A stretch of DNA of 64,000 nt from contig NZ_KK853997.1 in the NCBI RefSeq assembly GCF_000696185.1, forward strand, positions 5,347,084 through 5,411,083, read 5' to 3'. This DNA is from Kitasatospora cheerisanensis KCTC 2395 (lineage in GTDB: Bacteria > Actinomycetota > Actinomycetes > Streptomycetales > Streptomycetaceae). The notes beneath the pieces are model-generated. The model did not search any database. It was not told the DNA's origin and saw only the letters and a program-made list of their open reading frames with translations. The number at the start of each line of letters is the position of its first letter. The stretch's first letter is position 1. Both the position numbers and the translations under genes were made by a program. Of this stretch, positions 25,731-34,116 are shown piece after piece.

Positions 25731-26216
25731 ATGCACCGCGCCGTCTGTCCGGGGTCGTTCGACCCCATCACCAACGGACACCTCGACATCATCGAGCGGG
25801 CCTCGAAGCTGTGCGACGTGGTGCACGTGGTGGTGGCGGTGAACCGCAACAAGCAGGGGATGTTCTCGATCGAGGAACGGATCGCGCTGATCGAGGAGAC
25901 CACCGCCCACCTGGGCAACATCAAGGTGGAGCCGCACAGCGGGCTGCTGGTCGACTACTGCAAGGAACGCGGCATCCCGGCGATCATCAAGGGCCTGCGC
26001 GCGGTCAGCGACTTCGACTACGAGCTGCAGATGGCGCAGATGAACCACGGCCTGACCGGCGTCGAGACGCTGTTCGTGCCGACCTCGCCGACGTACAGCT
26101 TCCTCTCCTCCACCCTGGTCAAGGAGGTCGCCTCGCTCGGGGGCGACGTCTCCCACCTGCTGCCCGAGACGGTGCACGCGCGACTGGTCGAGCGGATCGC
26201 CGAACGCCGCAAGTGA
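25731..26216 (+). CDS. coaD: Pantetheine-phosphate adenylyltransferase
   Basis: 161 residues. It adenylates 4'-phosphopantetheine to dephospho-CoA. Motifs: CPGSFDPITNGHLDIIERAS (the GH of the T/HxGH motif), NKQGMFSIEERIALIEE, IIKGLRAVSDFDYELQMAQMN and the ATP-binding FVPTSPTYSFLSSTLVKEVA. Length is normal. It is likely co-transcribed with rsmD; CACAAGGGAG precedes the ATG. Confidence 0.97.
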   Translation: MHRAVCPGSFDPITNGHLDIIERASKLCDVVHVVVAVNRNKQGMFSIEERIALIEETTAHLGNIKVEPHSGLLVDYCKERGIPAIIKGLRAVSDFDYELQMAQMNHGLTGVETLFVPTSPTYSFLSSTLVKEVASLGGDVSHLLPETVHARLVERIAERRK

Positions 26217-26345
26217 CAGAGGCGTTGTGAGCGGCGGGGTGGGTGGCCGTACAGTCTGTACTCCCGGCCCCGGGGCCGCGTTCCGCGGACTCGTGGCACT
26301 GCCTCCGCCGCACCTCGGCGGCACACGGAAAGACTGAAGACGCCC

Positions 26346-27494
26346 GTGGACGTGCAGCAGAAACTCGACGAGATCATCTCCATGGTCGAGAAGGCCAAGG
26401 CGATGCCGATGTCGGCCTCCTGCGTGGTCAACCGTGCCGAACTGACCGGCATGCTCCGTGAGCTGCGCGACGCGATGCCCGCCGAACTCGCCCAGGCGCA
26501 GTCGGTGGTGGCGGACCATCAGCAGATGGTCGCCGACGCCCAGGCGCAGGCCGACCAGATCATCCGCGGCGCGCACGACGAGCGCGGCTCGCTGATCTCC
26601 GACACCGAGGTGGTGCGGCAGGCCCAGGCCGAGGCGGACCGGATCCTCGCCGAGGCCCGCACCGAGGAGCGCACCAAGCGCGCCGAGGCCGACGACTACG
26701 TCGACTCCAAGCTCGCCAACTTCGAGGTGGTGCTCACCAAGACGCTCGGCGCGGTCGGCCGCGGCCGGCAGAAGCTGCGCGGCGAGTCCGGGGTGTACCA
26801 GCCGGAGGGCGAGGGCGTCGAGGACGGCGAGGAGTTCCAGCCGCAGCGGATCAGCCCCAGCCCGGAGGCCGACGAGTACGTCGACGTGAAGCTCGCCACC
26901 CTGGAGGCGGTGCTGTCCGCCACCCTGGAGGCGGTCGGCAAGGGCCGCGACAAGCTGCTCGGCAAGGCCCCGATCGACGAGCTGGGCGCCTACCTGGCCG
27001 CCGCCGACGAGGCCCAGCAGCTCAAGGACCGCGCCGAGGCGGTCGCGGCCGGCTTCGCCGCCGACGGCGAGCAGTCCTGGTACGCGGACGTCCCGCAGCA
27101 GCAGAGCTGGCCCGAGCAGACCCCGGCGGCGGCCGGCTGGCAGAACCCCGCCGAGGACCCGTACGGCCAGCCGCAGGCCCCGCAGTACGCCGAGGTGTAC
27201 GGCGGCGGCTACGACCCGGCCGCGGCCCCGCAGACCGACCCGTACGGGCAGCCCTACGGCTACCAGCAGCCCGTCGACCCGGCCTACTACCAGCAGCAGG
27301 CCTACCAGCAGCCCGGCTACGACCAGTGGGGCAACCCGCTGCCGGCCGACCCGAACGGCTACCCGCAGCAGCCCCAGCAGCAGCCCCAGCAGCAGCCGCA
27401 CCTGCCGCAGCAGCAGGCCGGGCTGGACGAGACCAGCTTCTTCGACACCAGCATGATCGACATGACCCGGCTGCGGGAGCTCGGCGGCCGGTGA
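26346..27494 (+). CDS. DivIVA-like coiled-coil protein with internal duplication and Pro/Gln-rich tail
   Basis: 382 residues. Residues 1 to about 115 are coiled coil (LDEIISMVEKAKAMPMS, ELAQAQSVVADHQQMVADAQ, QAQAEADRILAEARTEER), resembling DivIVA or F0 subunit b-like proteins. An about 28-residue unit then occurs twice: DDYVDSKLANFEVVLTKTL ... GRGRQKL near 118-146 and DEYVDVKLATLEAVLSATL ... GKGRDKL near 177-205. Residues 240-360 are low complexity, rich in Gln, Pro, Tyr and Gly. The end DETSFFDTSMIDMTRLREL is conserved-looking. A cytoskeletal or polar-growth scaffold role is inference. It is a conserved Streptomyces protein between coaD and the DUF177 gene. GTG start. Confidence 0.75.
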   Translation: MDVQQKLDEIISMVEKAKAMPMSASCVVNRAELTGMLRELRDAMPAELAQAQSVVADHQQMVADAQAQADQIIRGAHDERGSLISDTEVVRQAQAEADRILAEARTEERTKRAEADDYVDSKLANFEVVLTKTLGAVGRGRQKLRGESGVYQPEGEGVEDGEEFQPQRISPSPEADEYVDVKLATLEAVLSATLEAVGKGRDKLLGKAPIDELGAYLAAADEAQQLKDRAEAVAAGFAADGEQSWYADVPQQQSWPEQTPAAAGWQNPAEDPYGQPQAPQYAEVYGGGYDPAAAPQTDPYGQPYGYQQPVDPAYYQQQAYQQPGYDQWGNPLPADPNGYPQQPQQQPQQQPHLPQQQAGLDETSFFDTSMIDMTRLRELGGR

Positions 27495-27650
27495 ACGGGC
27501 GAGTTGGGATCGGCCCGGACTCTCGGGTAGTCTGACCACTCCGGCCTGCTCGTGCCGGGTTCGCCGCGTGCCCGCGTCCGGGCCGCGCACCGCAGGAACC
27601 ACATCCGCGCCACGCAGGGATGCGTGCCGCCGCCAGGAAGTCAGGAAACC

Positions 27651-28244
27651 TTGGACCGCCTCGACCACCGCGACCCGCTCGTGTTCGACACGCACGAGCT
27701 CGGCCGTCGCCCCGGTTCGCTGCGCAAGGTGTCCCGGACCCTGGAGGCCCCGGCGGAGCTGGGCATCGCGGATGTGATCGGCGTCCCGGAGAAGAGCGAG
27801 ATCAAGCTGGAGCTCCGCCTGGAGTCCGTGGTCGAGGGCGTGCTGGTCACCGGCACCGCCGAGGCCCACGTCGTCGGCGAGTGCTCCCGCTGCCTGGAGC
27901 CGGTGGAGGACGACCTGGAGGTCGACTTCCAGGAGCTGTACTACTACCCGGAGTCCGAGGAGCGTCACCGCGCGATCGCAGGGGACGACTTCGACGAGGA
28001 GTCCGAGGACGAGACTTACCGCCTGGAGGGCGACCTGTTCGACCTCCAGCCGGTGCTGCGTGACGCGGTGGTGCTCGCACTGCCGCTGCAGCCGGTGTGC
28101 CAGGACGACTGCCTGGGTCTGTGCTCCGAGTGCGGGGCCCGCCTGAGCGACGACCCGTCGCACCACCACGACGCCGCCGACCCCCGGTGGGCGGCCTTGC
28201 AGGGACTCTCCGCCGCCCCCGGCGACGAGGGTGACGAGGAATAA
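27651..28244 (+). CDS. DUF177 (YceD-like) protein
   Basis: 197 residues. DHRDPLVFDTHELGRRPGS opens the protein, GECSRCLEP and CQDDCLGLCSECGARL give Cys pairs that probably bind zinc, and VLRDAVVLALPLQPVC is the family core. DUF177 genes sit upstream of rpmF almost universally; in plants and E. coli relatives act in 23S rRNA accumulation, so a ribosome-assembly role is likely. TTG 27651 (MDRLDHRDP) with AGGA just upstream fits family starts; GTG 27624 is an alternative adding nine residues. A 30-residue acidic insert (ESEDE) lies mid-protein. Confidence 0.9.
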   Translation: MDRLDHRDPLVFDTHELGRRPGSLRKVSRTLEAPAELGIADVIGVPEKSEIKLELRLESVVEGVLVTGTAEAHVVGECSRCLEPVEDDLEVDFQELYYYPESEERHRAIAGDDFDEESEDETYRLEGDLFDLQPVLRDAVVLALPLQPVCQDDCLGLCSECGARLSDDPSHHHDAADPRWAALQGLSAAPGDEGDEE

Positions 28245-28293
28245 GACACAGCGGTACCCGTGAGGGTCCCGCCGTAGAACCAGGAGATTTACC

Positions 28294-28467
28294 GTGGCTG
28301 TTCCGAAGCGGAAGATGTCGCGCAGCAACACGCGTCACCGCCGTTCCAACTGGAAGGCCGTCGTGCCCGCGCTCGTCGCGTGCGACCGCTGCCACGAGCC
28401 GAAGCTGGCGCACATCGCGTGCCCGAGCTGCGGCACGTACAACCGTCGCCAGGTCCTCTCGGTCTGA
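28294..28467 (+). CDS. rpmF: 50S ribosomal protein L32
   Basis: 57 residues: MAVPKRKMSRSNTRHRRSNW at the start and CDRCHEPKLAHIACPSCGTYN with four Cys, the zinc-binding form of L32. GTG 28294 follows CAGGAG. It sits between the DUF177 gene and rnc, the usual rpmF context. The stop at 28465-28467 is 20 bases before rnc. Confidence 0.97.
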   Translation: MAVPKRKMSRSNTRHRRSNWKAVVPALVACDRCHEPKLAHIACPSCGTYNRRQVLSV

Positions 28468-28487
28468 TCGGCGGGGTGTACGGATCG

Positions 28488-29279
28488 ATGTCGGACAGTG
28501 GCAGTTCTTCCCGCAAGCCGAACCCCGGGACCAACGGGGGCAAGGGCGGTGGGCCGGCTTCGACCGAATACGACGTCCTGGAAGGGCGCCTCGGGTACCC
28601 ACTTGAGCGCGCCCTTCTGGTACGTGCCCTGACCCACCGCTCGTACGCGTACGAGAACGGCGGGCTGCCCACCAACGAGCGCCTGGAGTTCCTCGGCGAC
28701 TCGGTGCTGGGCCTCGTGGTGACCGACACCCTCTACCGCCTCCACCCGGAGGTCGCCGAGGGGACGCTCGCCAAACTCCGCGCCGCGGTGGTCAATTCCC
28801 GCGCGCTCGCCGAGGTCGGCCGCGGCCTGGACCTCGGAGCCTTCATCCGGCTCGGCAAGGGTGAGGAAGGAACCGGCGGCCGCGACAAGTCGTCGATCCT
28901 CGCCGACACCGTCGAAGCCGTGATCGGCGCCATCTACCTCGACCAGGGCCTCGACTCCGCCACGGACTTCGTCCACCGGCTGTTCGACCCGCTGATCGCG
29001 GAGTCCGCGCTGCTCGGCGCCGGCCTCGACTGGAAGACCAGCCTCCAGGAACTCACCGCCGCCGTCGGCATCGGTGTTCCCGAGTACGTGGTCACCGAGT
29101 CCGGGCCGGACCACGAGAAGACCTTCACCGCCGCCGCCCGGGTGGCCGGCCAGGACTACGGCTCCGGGAGCGGACGCTCCAAGAAGGAAGCCGAGCAGAA
29201 GGCCGCCGAATCCGCCTGGCGCGCCATCAAGGCCAAGCAGGACGCCGCCGCCGGCGACCAGCCGACCGCGGCCGCCTGA
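28488..29279 (+). CDS. rnc: Ribonuclease III
   Basis: 263 residues. It cuts double-stranded RNA in rRNA processing and mRNA turnover; in S. coelicolor the same gene is absB, needed for antibiotic production. A 25-residue Ser/Gly/Lys leader precedes the RNase III domain with the signature NERLEFLGDSVLGLVV (about 63-78) and the second metal-binding region DTVEAVIGAIYLDQG. The dsRNA-binding domain has DWKTSLQELTA, DHEKTFTAAARV and GSGRSKKEAEQKAAESAW. ATG 28488. mutM starts 5 bases after the stop. Confidence 0.96.
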   Translation: MSDSGSSSRKPNPGTNGGKGGGPASTEYDVLEGRLGYPLERALLVRALTHRSYAYENGGLPTNERLEFLGDSVLGLVVTDTLYRLHPEVAEGTLAKLRAAVVNSRALAEVGRGLDLGAFIRLGKGEEGTGGRDKSSILADTVEAVIGAIYLDQGLDSATDFVHRLFDPLIAESALLGAGLDWKTSLQELTAAVGIGVPEYVVTESGPDHEKTFTAAARVAGQDYGSGSGRSKKEAEQKAAESAWRAIKAKQDAAAGDQPTAAA

Positions 29280-29284
29280 CCCCG

Positions 29285-30139
29285 GTGCCCGAACTCCCCG
29301 AAGTCGAAGTCGTCCGCCGCGGCCTGGCCCGCTGGGCCGCCGGACGGACCGTCAGCGACATCGAGGTCCTGCACCCGCGCGCCGTCCGCCGGCAGACCGG
29401 CGGCGCCGACGAGTTCACCGCCCTGCTGCGCGGTCGCACCTTCGGTGAGCCGCAGCGCCGCGGCAAGTACCTGTGGGTGCCGCTCGACGACGGGCTGTCG
29501 ATGATCGGGCACCTCGGCATGAGCGGCCAACTGCTCGTCCAGGAAGCCGCCATGGCCGACTCGGTGCACCTGCGGGTCCGGCTCCGGTTCGCCGACGGCG
29601 GCACCGAACTGCGCTTCGTCGACCAGCGGACCTTCGGCGGCCTCGCCGTCGAGGAGGCCGAGCCCGGCGACCCCGAGTCCACCCCGCTCTCGCTGGCCCA
29701 CATCGCCCGCGACCCGCTCGACGCGCGCTTCGACGACGCCGCGTTCGCCACCGCCCTCAGGGCCAAGCGGACCACCGTCAAGCGGGCCCTGCTCGACCAG
29801 ACCCTGATCAGCGGCGTCGGCAACATCTACGCCGACGAGGCGCTGTGGCGCAGCCGCCTGCACTACGACCGGCCCACCGCCACCCTCACCCGCCCCGCCG
29901 CGCTCGGACTGCTCCAGCACGCCCGCGACGTGATGACCGCGGCCCTCGCCGCCGGCGGCACGAGCTTCGACTCGCTCTACGTCAACGTCAACGGCGAGAG
30001 CGGCTACTTCTCCCGCACCCTCGACGCCTACGGCCGCGAGGGCGAGCCCTGCCACCGCTGCGCCACCCCGATGTGCCGCGACGCCTGGATGAACCGCTCC
30101 AGCTACTACTGCCCGAAGTGCCAGCGCCGCCCGCGCTGA
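29285..30139 (+). CDS. mutM: Formamidopyrimidine-DNA glycosylase
   Basis: 284 residues. It removes 8-oxoguanine and formamidopyrimidines from DNA. PELPEVEVVRRGL supplies the catalytic Pro2 and Glu3. RRGKYLWVPL carries the conserved Lys, ISGVGNIYADEALW is the H2TH region and the zinc finger is CHRCATPMCRDAW ... YYCPKC at the end. The GTG start is 5 bases from rnc, giving an rpmF-rnc-mutM transcription unit. Confidence 0.96.
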   Translation: MPELPEVEVVRRGLARWAAGRTVSDIEVLHPRAVRRQTGGADEFTALLRGRTFGEPQRRGKYLWVPLDDGLSMIGHLGMSGQLLVQEAAMADSVHLRVRLRFADGGTELRFVDQRTFGGLAVEEAEPGDPESTPLSLAHIARDPLDARFDDAAFATALRAKRTTVKRALLDQTLISGVGNIYADEALWRSRLHYDRPTATLTRPAALGLLQHARDVMTAALAAGGTSFDSLYVNVNGESGYFSRTLDAYGREGEPCHRCATPMCRDAWMNRSSYYCPKCQRRPR

Positions 30140-30160
30140 GCGGCGCCCGCTGACCCGCCG

Positions 30161-31069
30161 TCAGTGCGCGGCCTTCGCCTTCTCCTCCTCGGCCGCCGCC
30201 TGGATCGCTCCGCCGTCCTCGCCGAAGTAGGCGACGCCGACGGCACTGGCCACGGCGAGGACGAAACCGAGGACGGCGAGCCAGGCCAGGCCCGGGCGGG
30301 AGGAGTCGCCGAGCCACAGGACGCCGACCGCGCCGGGGACGACGGTCTCGCCGACCACCAGGGCGGCGGTCGCGCCGTTGACCGAGCCGACCTGGAGGGC
30401 GACGGTGTGCAGGTACATGCCGCCGATGCCGCCGATCAGGATGGCGTACAGCGCCGGGTCGGCGAGCAGGGCGCCGACCGAGAACGGCTCGATGCCGTCC
30501 AGGATGCGCACGCCGATGCCGAGCGCGCCGAAACCGAGACCGGACAGCAGGCCGGCCACGATCGCGCCGCTGGAGCCGAGCCGGCGGACGATCAGCGAAC
30601 CGCCCGCGATCAGCACCGCGGACCCGATCAGCAGCGCCCAGTGGAACGAGCGCGCGGCGGTGTGGCCGCCCTCCGGCCCGGCGGCGACGGCGAGCAGCAC
30701 CAGGGCGCTGCACAGGATGCCGATGGACAGCCACTCCAGTTGACGGAGCCTCAGGCCGAGCAGCTTGATCGACAGCACCGCGGTGATCACCAGGTTGGCG
30801 CTGATGATGGTCTGCGACAGGAACAGCGGCAGCAGCCGCGCGGCCAGCGCACCCAGCCCGAAGCCGACGAAGTCCAGCACCGTGCCGAGGATGAACTCCC
30901 AGGTGACGGCGGCCTTCGCGGTGGAGGAGAGGCTCGGCCCGCCGTGCTCGGTGACGGTCCCGTCGGCCGCCTCCTGCCGGGCCGAACGCCGGGCGCCGAC
31001 GGCTTGCAGGACCGACCCGGTGCCGTAGCAGACGGACGCGGCGACGGCGGTGACGAGGCCGAGGATCAC
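30161..31069 (-). CDS. EamA/DMT-like multi-pass membrane protein
   Basis: 302 residues with about nine or ten membrane segments, for example VILGLVTAVAASVCYGTGSVL at the start and LAWLAVLGFVLAVASAVGVAY near the end. The overall pattern (paired halves, short loops, NLVITAVLSIKLLGLRL) fits drug/metabolite-type transporters. The substrate is unknown. A cytoplasmic loop contains RRSARQEAADG, and the C-terminus is charged (EEEKAKAAH). GTG 31069 with AGGAG upstream is preferred over ATG 31108, which lacks a site. It converges on mutM with a 21-base gap. Confidence 0.78.
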   Translation of the reverse strand: MILGLVTAVAASVCYGTGSVLQAVGARRSARQEAADGTVTEHGGPSLSSTAKAAVTWEFILGTVLDFVGFGLGALAARLLPLFLSQTIISANLVITAVLSIKLLGLRLRQLEWLSIGILCSALVLLAVAAGPEGGHTAARSFHWALLIGSAVLIAGGSLIVRRLGSSGAIVAGLLSGLGFGALGIGVRILDGIEPFSVGALLADPALYAILIGGIGGMYLHTVALQVGSVNGATAALVVGETVVPGAVGVLWLGDSSRPGLAWLAVLGFVLAVASAVGVAYFGEDGGAIQAAAEEEKAKAAH

Positions 31070-31269
31070 GCTGGGGGCTCCTGTCGGGGGAGGGAAGATC
31101 GTGACCACTATGCCTGCTCGCCGGCCCGCCGCGGCGGGCCGGGGCCCAACTCCGGCCGGTCGGCGGGGGTCCGGACGGCCCGGCTCGTCCCCGGGTAGGG
31201 GGCGACATCAGGGTCGGACCGTCCCGCAGTAGGGCGTGGATCCCGGATCCCGCCCGGTACGGTCTTGGT

Positions 31270-32633
31270 ATGAGAACTGTGCTTCGCCGCTCCCGAGCCA
31301 CCGGGCCGGCCGCCGTGCTGGCGGCTCTGCTCGGCCTGTTGATGGTCCTCGGACTGTCCGCGCCCGCGCAGGCGGCCGGGCTGAACGACGCGGCCGACTC
31401 GCTGAAGAACACCCAGGTGTACGTCGACCCGGCGATGACCGGCCGGTTCTCCAAGGACCAGGCCGACGCCCTGGCGAAGAAGCTGAAGAAGGCCGACAAG
31501 CCGGTCTTCGTCGCGGTGCTGCCGGACAGCGAGGCGTACGCGCCCAAGACGCTGCTGAACGACCTGCGCACCAAGGTCGGCATCGTCGGCGTCTACGGCG
31601 TGTGGCGCGGCGACAAGTTCGACGTCGGCGCCGACGCCAAGGCGCTGCCGGTCGCCCAGGCCAGGAACATCGCCGGCGCGTCGGCCCGTTCGCACCCCGG
31701 CGACATCGACGGCACCGTCAACGACTTCGTCGACCAGGCCGTCAAGCAGACCAAGGGCGAGGGCCCGCAGCACAGCGCCTCCGCCGCCTGGATCGTCGTT
31801 CCGGTGGCGCTGGTGGCGCTGGCGGGCACCGGTGTGTTCCTGCTGTTCCGCCGTGCCAAGAAGCGCAAGGAGGCCCAGGCCCGCGCCGAACTCGCCCAGC
31901 TGCGCACCGTGGTGGACGAGGACATCACCGCCTTCGGCGAGGAACTCGACCGCCTCGACTTCAACCCCGGCGCCCCCGGCGCGGACGACACCCAGCGCGC
32001 CGACTACACCCGGGCGCTGGACTCCTACGACCGCGCCAAGCGCACCATGGACGAGGCCGCCAAGCCCGAGGACGTCCGCCCGGTGACCGAGGCGCTGGAG
32101 GAGGGCCGGTTCGCGCTGGCCACCCTCGCCGCCCGCCGCGAGGGCCGCCCGCTGCCCGAGCGCCGCGTCCCGTGCTTCTTCGACCCGCGGCACGGCCCCT
32201 CCACCACCGACGTCCAGTGGGCGCCCCCGGCGGCGCGCCGCGCACCGTCCCGGCCTGCGCCGACGACGCGTCCCGGCTGGCCACCGGCCAGGACCCGTAC
32301 ATCCGCACCGTGGAGACCGAGCACGGCCACCAGCCGTACTGGAACGCCGGCCCGGCCTACAGCCCCTGGGCGGGCGGCTACTTCGGCGGCGGGATGCTGC
32401 CCGGCCTGCTGGTCGGCACCATGCTCGGCTCGATGATCTCCACCCCGAGCTACGCCTACGCGGGCGGCCACTACGACAACGGCGGCGGCGTCGACTACAC
32501 CGACGGCGCGGACGCCGGCGAGTTCTCGGGCGGGGCGTTCAACTCCTCCGACTTCTCCGGCGACTTCGGCGGCGGGGACTTCGGTGGCGGCGATTTCGGT
32601 GGCGGCGACTTCGGCGGGGGCTTCGGCGACTGA
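31270..32633 (+). pseudogene. Secreted TPM-domain-like protein, interrupted by a -1 frameshift
   Basis: The N-terminal frame gives a signal peptide (AAVLAALLGLLMVLGLSAPAQAA), a TPM-like external domain (QVYVDPAMTGRFSKDQADAL, GVYGVWRGDKFDVG), a membrane segment (AWIVVPVALVALAGTGVFLLF, about 177-197) and a cytoplasmic helical domain up to FFDPRHGPSTTDVQWAPP. The frame is then lost and would stop at 32436 after low-quality sequence. The -1 frame continues the protein (GGAPRTVPACADDAS ... AYAGGHYDNGGG) to an end with four FGGGD-type repeats at 32633. One extra base in the C5/G2 run at 32224-32230 restores a single protein of about 454 residues. It could be a real mutation or a sequence error. Confidence 0.75.
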
Positions 32634-32652
32634 CGCCCGATCACCTGTGCTC

Positions 32653-32684
32653 CGGCCCCGGCTCCGCCCTGCGGACCGGGGCCG
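32653..32684. terminator. Bidirectional hairpin between convergent genes
   Basis: CGGCCCCGG (32653-32661) pairs with CCGGGGCCG (32676-32684) around a 14-base loop, between the ends of the TPM-like gene and the MFS gene. Confidence 0.5.
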
Positions 32685-32687
32685 CTG

Positions 32688-33947
32688 TCATGCCCGGGCG
32701 GCTGCCGGCGCCGGCGCCCCGGCGGCGGCCGGTTCGACGGGCTCGCGGCGGCCCAGGACGAGCAGGGCCAGCAGGCAGGACGCCAGCTGCCAGAGCGCGC
32801 CGAAGCCCAGCACCGACCCCGCGCCGACCCGGTCCGCGACCGGCCCGGCCAGCGCCAGCCCGACCGGCCCGAACGCGAACGCGCCGAGCGTCCCGTACGC
32901 GCTCACCCGGCCCAGCGCCTCCGCCGGGACGTGACGCTGCGTCAGCGTCACGAACAGCGAGCCGCAGACGATCGACGTCACCCCCGCGCCGGCCGCCGCG
33001 ACCGCGACCAGCGGCAGCGGCCAGCCCAGCGCCAGCGCACCCGAGGGCAGCGCCCAGCCCGCCGTCACCGCCACGGCCGTCCGCAGCGGCCGGTCCGGAC
33101 GGCGGCCGAGCAGCAGCAGCCCGCCGAGCACCGCGCCCGCCCCGTACGCGCCCATCACCAGGCCCCAGCCGCCCGCCCCGCCGAGGCGCTCGGCCGCCAG
33201 CACCGGGCCGAGGATCAGGAACGGTGCCCACACCAGCAGGTTGAACAGGCAGGCCTGCAGCGAACTCACCCACAGCCACCGGCGGGAGGCGAACTCGCCC
33301 CAGCCGTCCCGCAGTTCGGTGATCAGCGAGGCCTCGCCCGCAGCGCTCCGGGGCGGGTCGGGCAGCCGGAGCAGGGCCAGTGCCGCCCCGCCCGCCGCGT
33401 AGGAGAGAGCGTCCACCAGCAGCACCCAGCCGGGGCCCGCGACGGCCGTCAGCAGGCCCGCGAGGGCCGGGCCGGCCACCGCCACGCCGTTCCGGGCGAT
33501 CCCCAACAGGGCGTTGGCGTCGGAGAGTTCGCCGGCCGGGACGAGCCGCGGCAGCAGCGCGTCCAGGGCCGGCATGAAGACCGCCTCGGCCAGGCCCCAG
33601 AGCACCATCAGCGCGGCCAGCGCCCACACCCGGCCGTGCCCGGCGAACAGCAGCACCGCCATCGCGGCCTGGGTCGCGCAGCGCAGACCGTCCGAGCCGA
33701 GCATCACCCGCCGCGCGCCCAGCCGGTCCGCGGCGGCGCCGCCGAGCACCAGCAGCAGCACGATCGGCAGGATCCGGGCGGCCATCACCACGCCCAGCCC
33801 GGAGCCGCCGCCCCCGCCGTCCAGCACCGCGAAGGCGACCGCCACCGAGGCCATCGAGGACCCGAACAGGGAGACGGCGTAGCCCGTGAAGAAGAGGCGG
33901 AAGTCCCGTCCGCGCAGGACGGCGAGCCGCCGTGAAGTCAGCACCAT
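32688..33947 (-). CDS. MFS transporter
   Basis: 419 residues with about 12 membrane segments. The first half has FRLFFTGYAVSLFGSSMASV and the loop 2-3 motif GGAAADRLGARRVMLGSD typical of the major facilitator superfamily (drug-efflux-like DHA3 group). The long central loop has LPDPPRSAAGEASLITELRD. The Ala/Pro-rich C-terminus is cytoplasmic. The substrate is not predictable. ATG 33947 (MVLTSRRL) is chosen; the upstream in-frame ATG at 34046 would add 33 non-conserved residues. It is divergent from the integrase-like gene. Confidence 0.88.
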   Translation of the reverse strand: MVLTSRRLAVLRGRDFRLFFTGYAVSLFGSSMASVAVAFAVLDGGGGGSGLGVVMAARILPIVLLLVLGGAAADRLGARRVMLGSDGLRCATQAAMAVLLFAGHGRVWALAALMVLWGLAEAVFMPALDALLPRLVPAGELSDANALLGIARNGVAVAGPALAGLLTAVAGPGWVLLVDALSYAAGGAALALLRLPDPPRSAAGEASLITELRDGWGEFASRRWLWVSSLQACLFNLLVWAPFLILGPVLAAERLGGAGGWGLVMGAYGAGAVLGGLLLLGRRPDRPLRTAVAVTAGWALPSGALALGWPLPLVAVAAAGAGVTSIVCGSLFVTLTQRHVPAEALGRVSAYGTLGAFAFGPVGLALAGPVADRVGAGSVLGFGALWQLASCLLALLVLGRREPVEPAAAGAPAPAAARA

Positions 33948-34045
33948 GACCGGCAGCGTGCCCCGCGGCGGCGGTGTCCGACAAGGGCTTCCGGCGAAAA
34001 ACCTGAGCGGATCCGTATCAATTTTCTGCGAGCCCGCCAGTGCCA

Positions 34046-34111
34046 CAGTAAATCGGCTGTTTACCGCAGTACGGAGCGGTGTTGACGGTGTGTCGGAAGC
34101 GCGATTTACTG
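34046..34111. repeat. Inverted repeats upstream of the integrase-like gene
   Basis: CAGTAAATCG (34046-34055) is a perfect inverted copy of CGATTTACTG (34102-34111). A second pair, CCGCAGT (34064-34070) and ACTGCGG (34108-34114), overlaps it. The block is A/T-rich for this genome and ends just before ATG 34117. It could be an operator, a recombinase arm/core site or a remnant of either. Confidence 0.55.
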
Positions 34112-34116
34112 CGGAT

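Noticed and set aside
33886..34116. Earlier start for the integrase-like gene
   Set aside because: The extra 77 residues overlap the MFS promoter area and the inverted repeats and show no family similarity.
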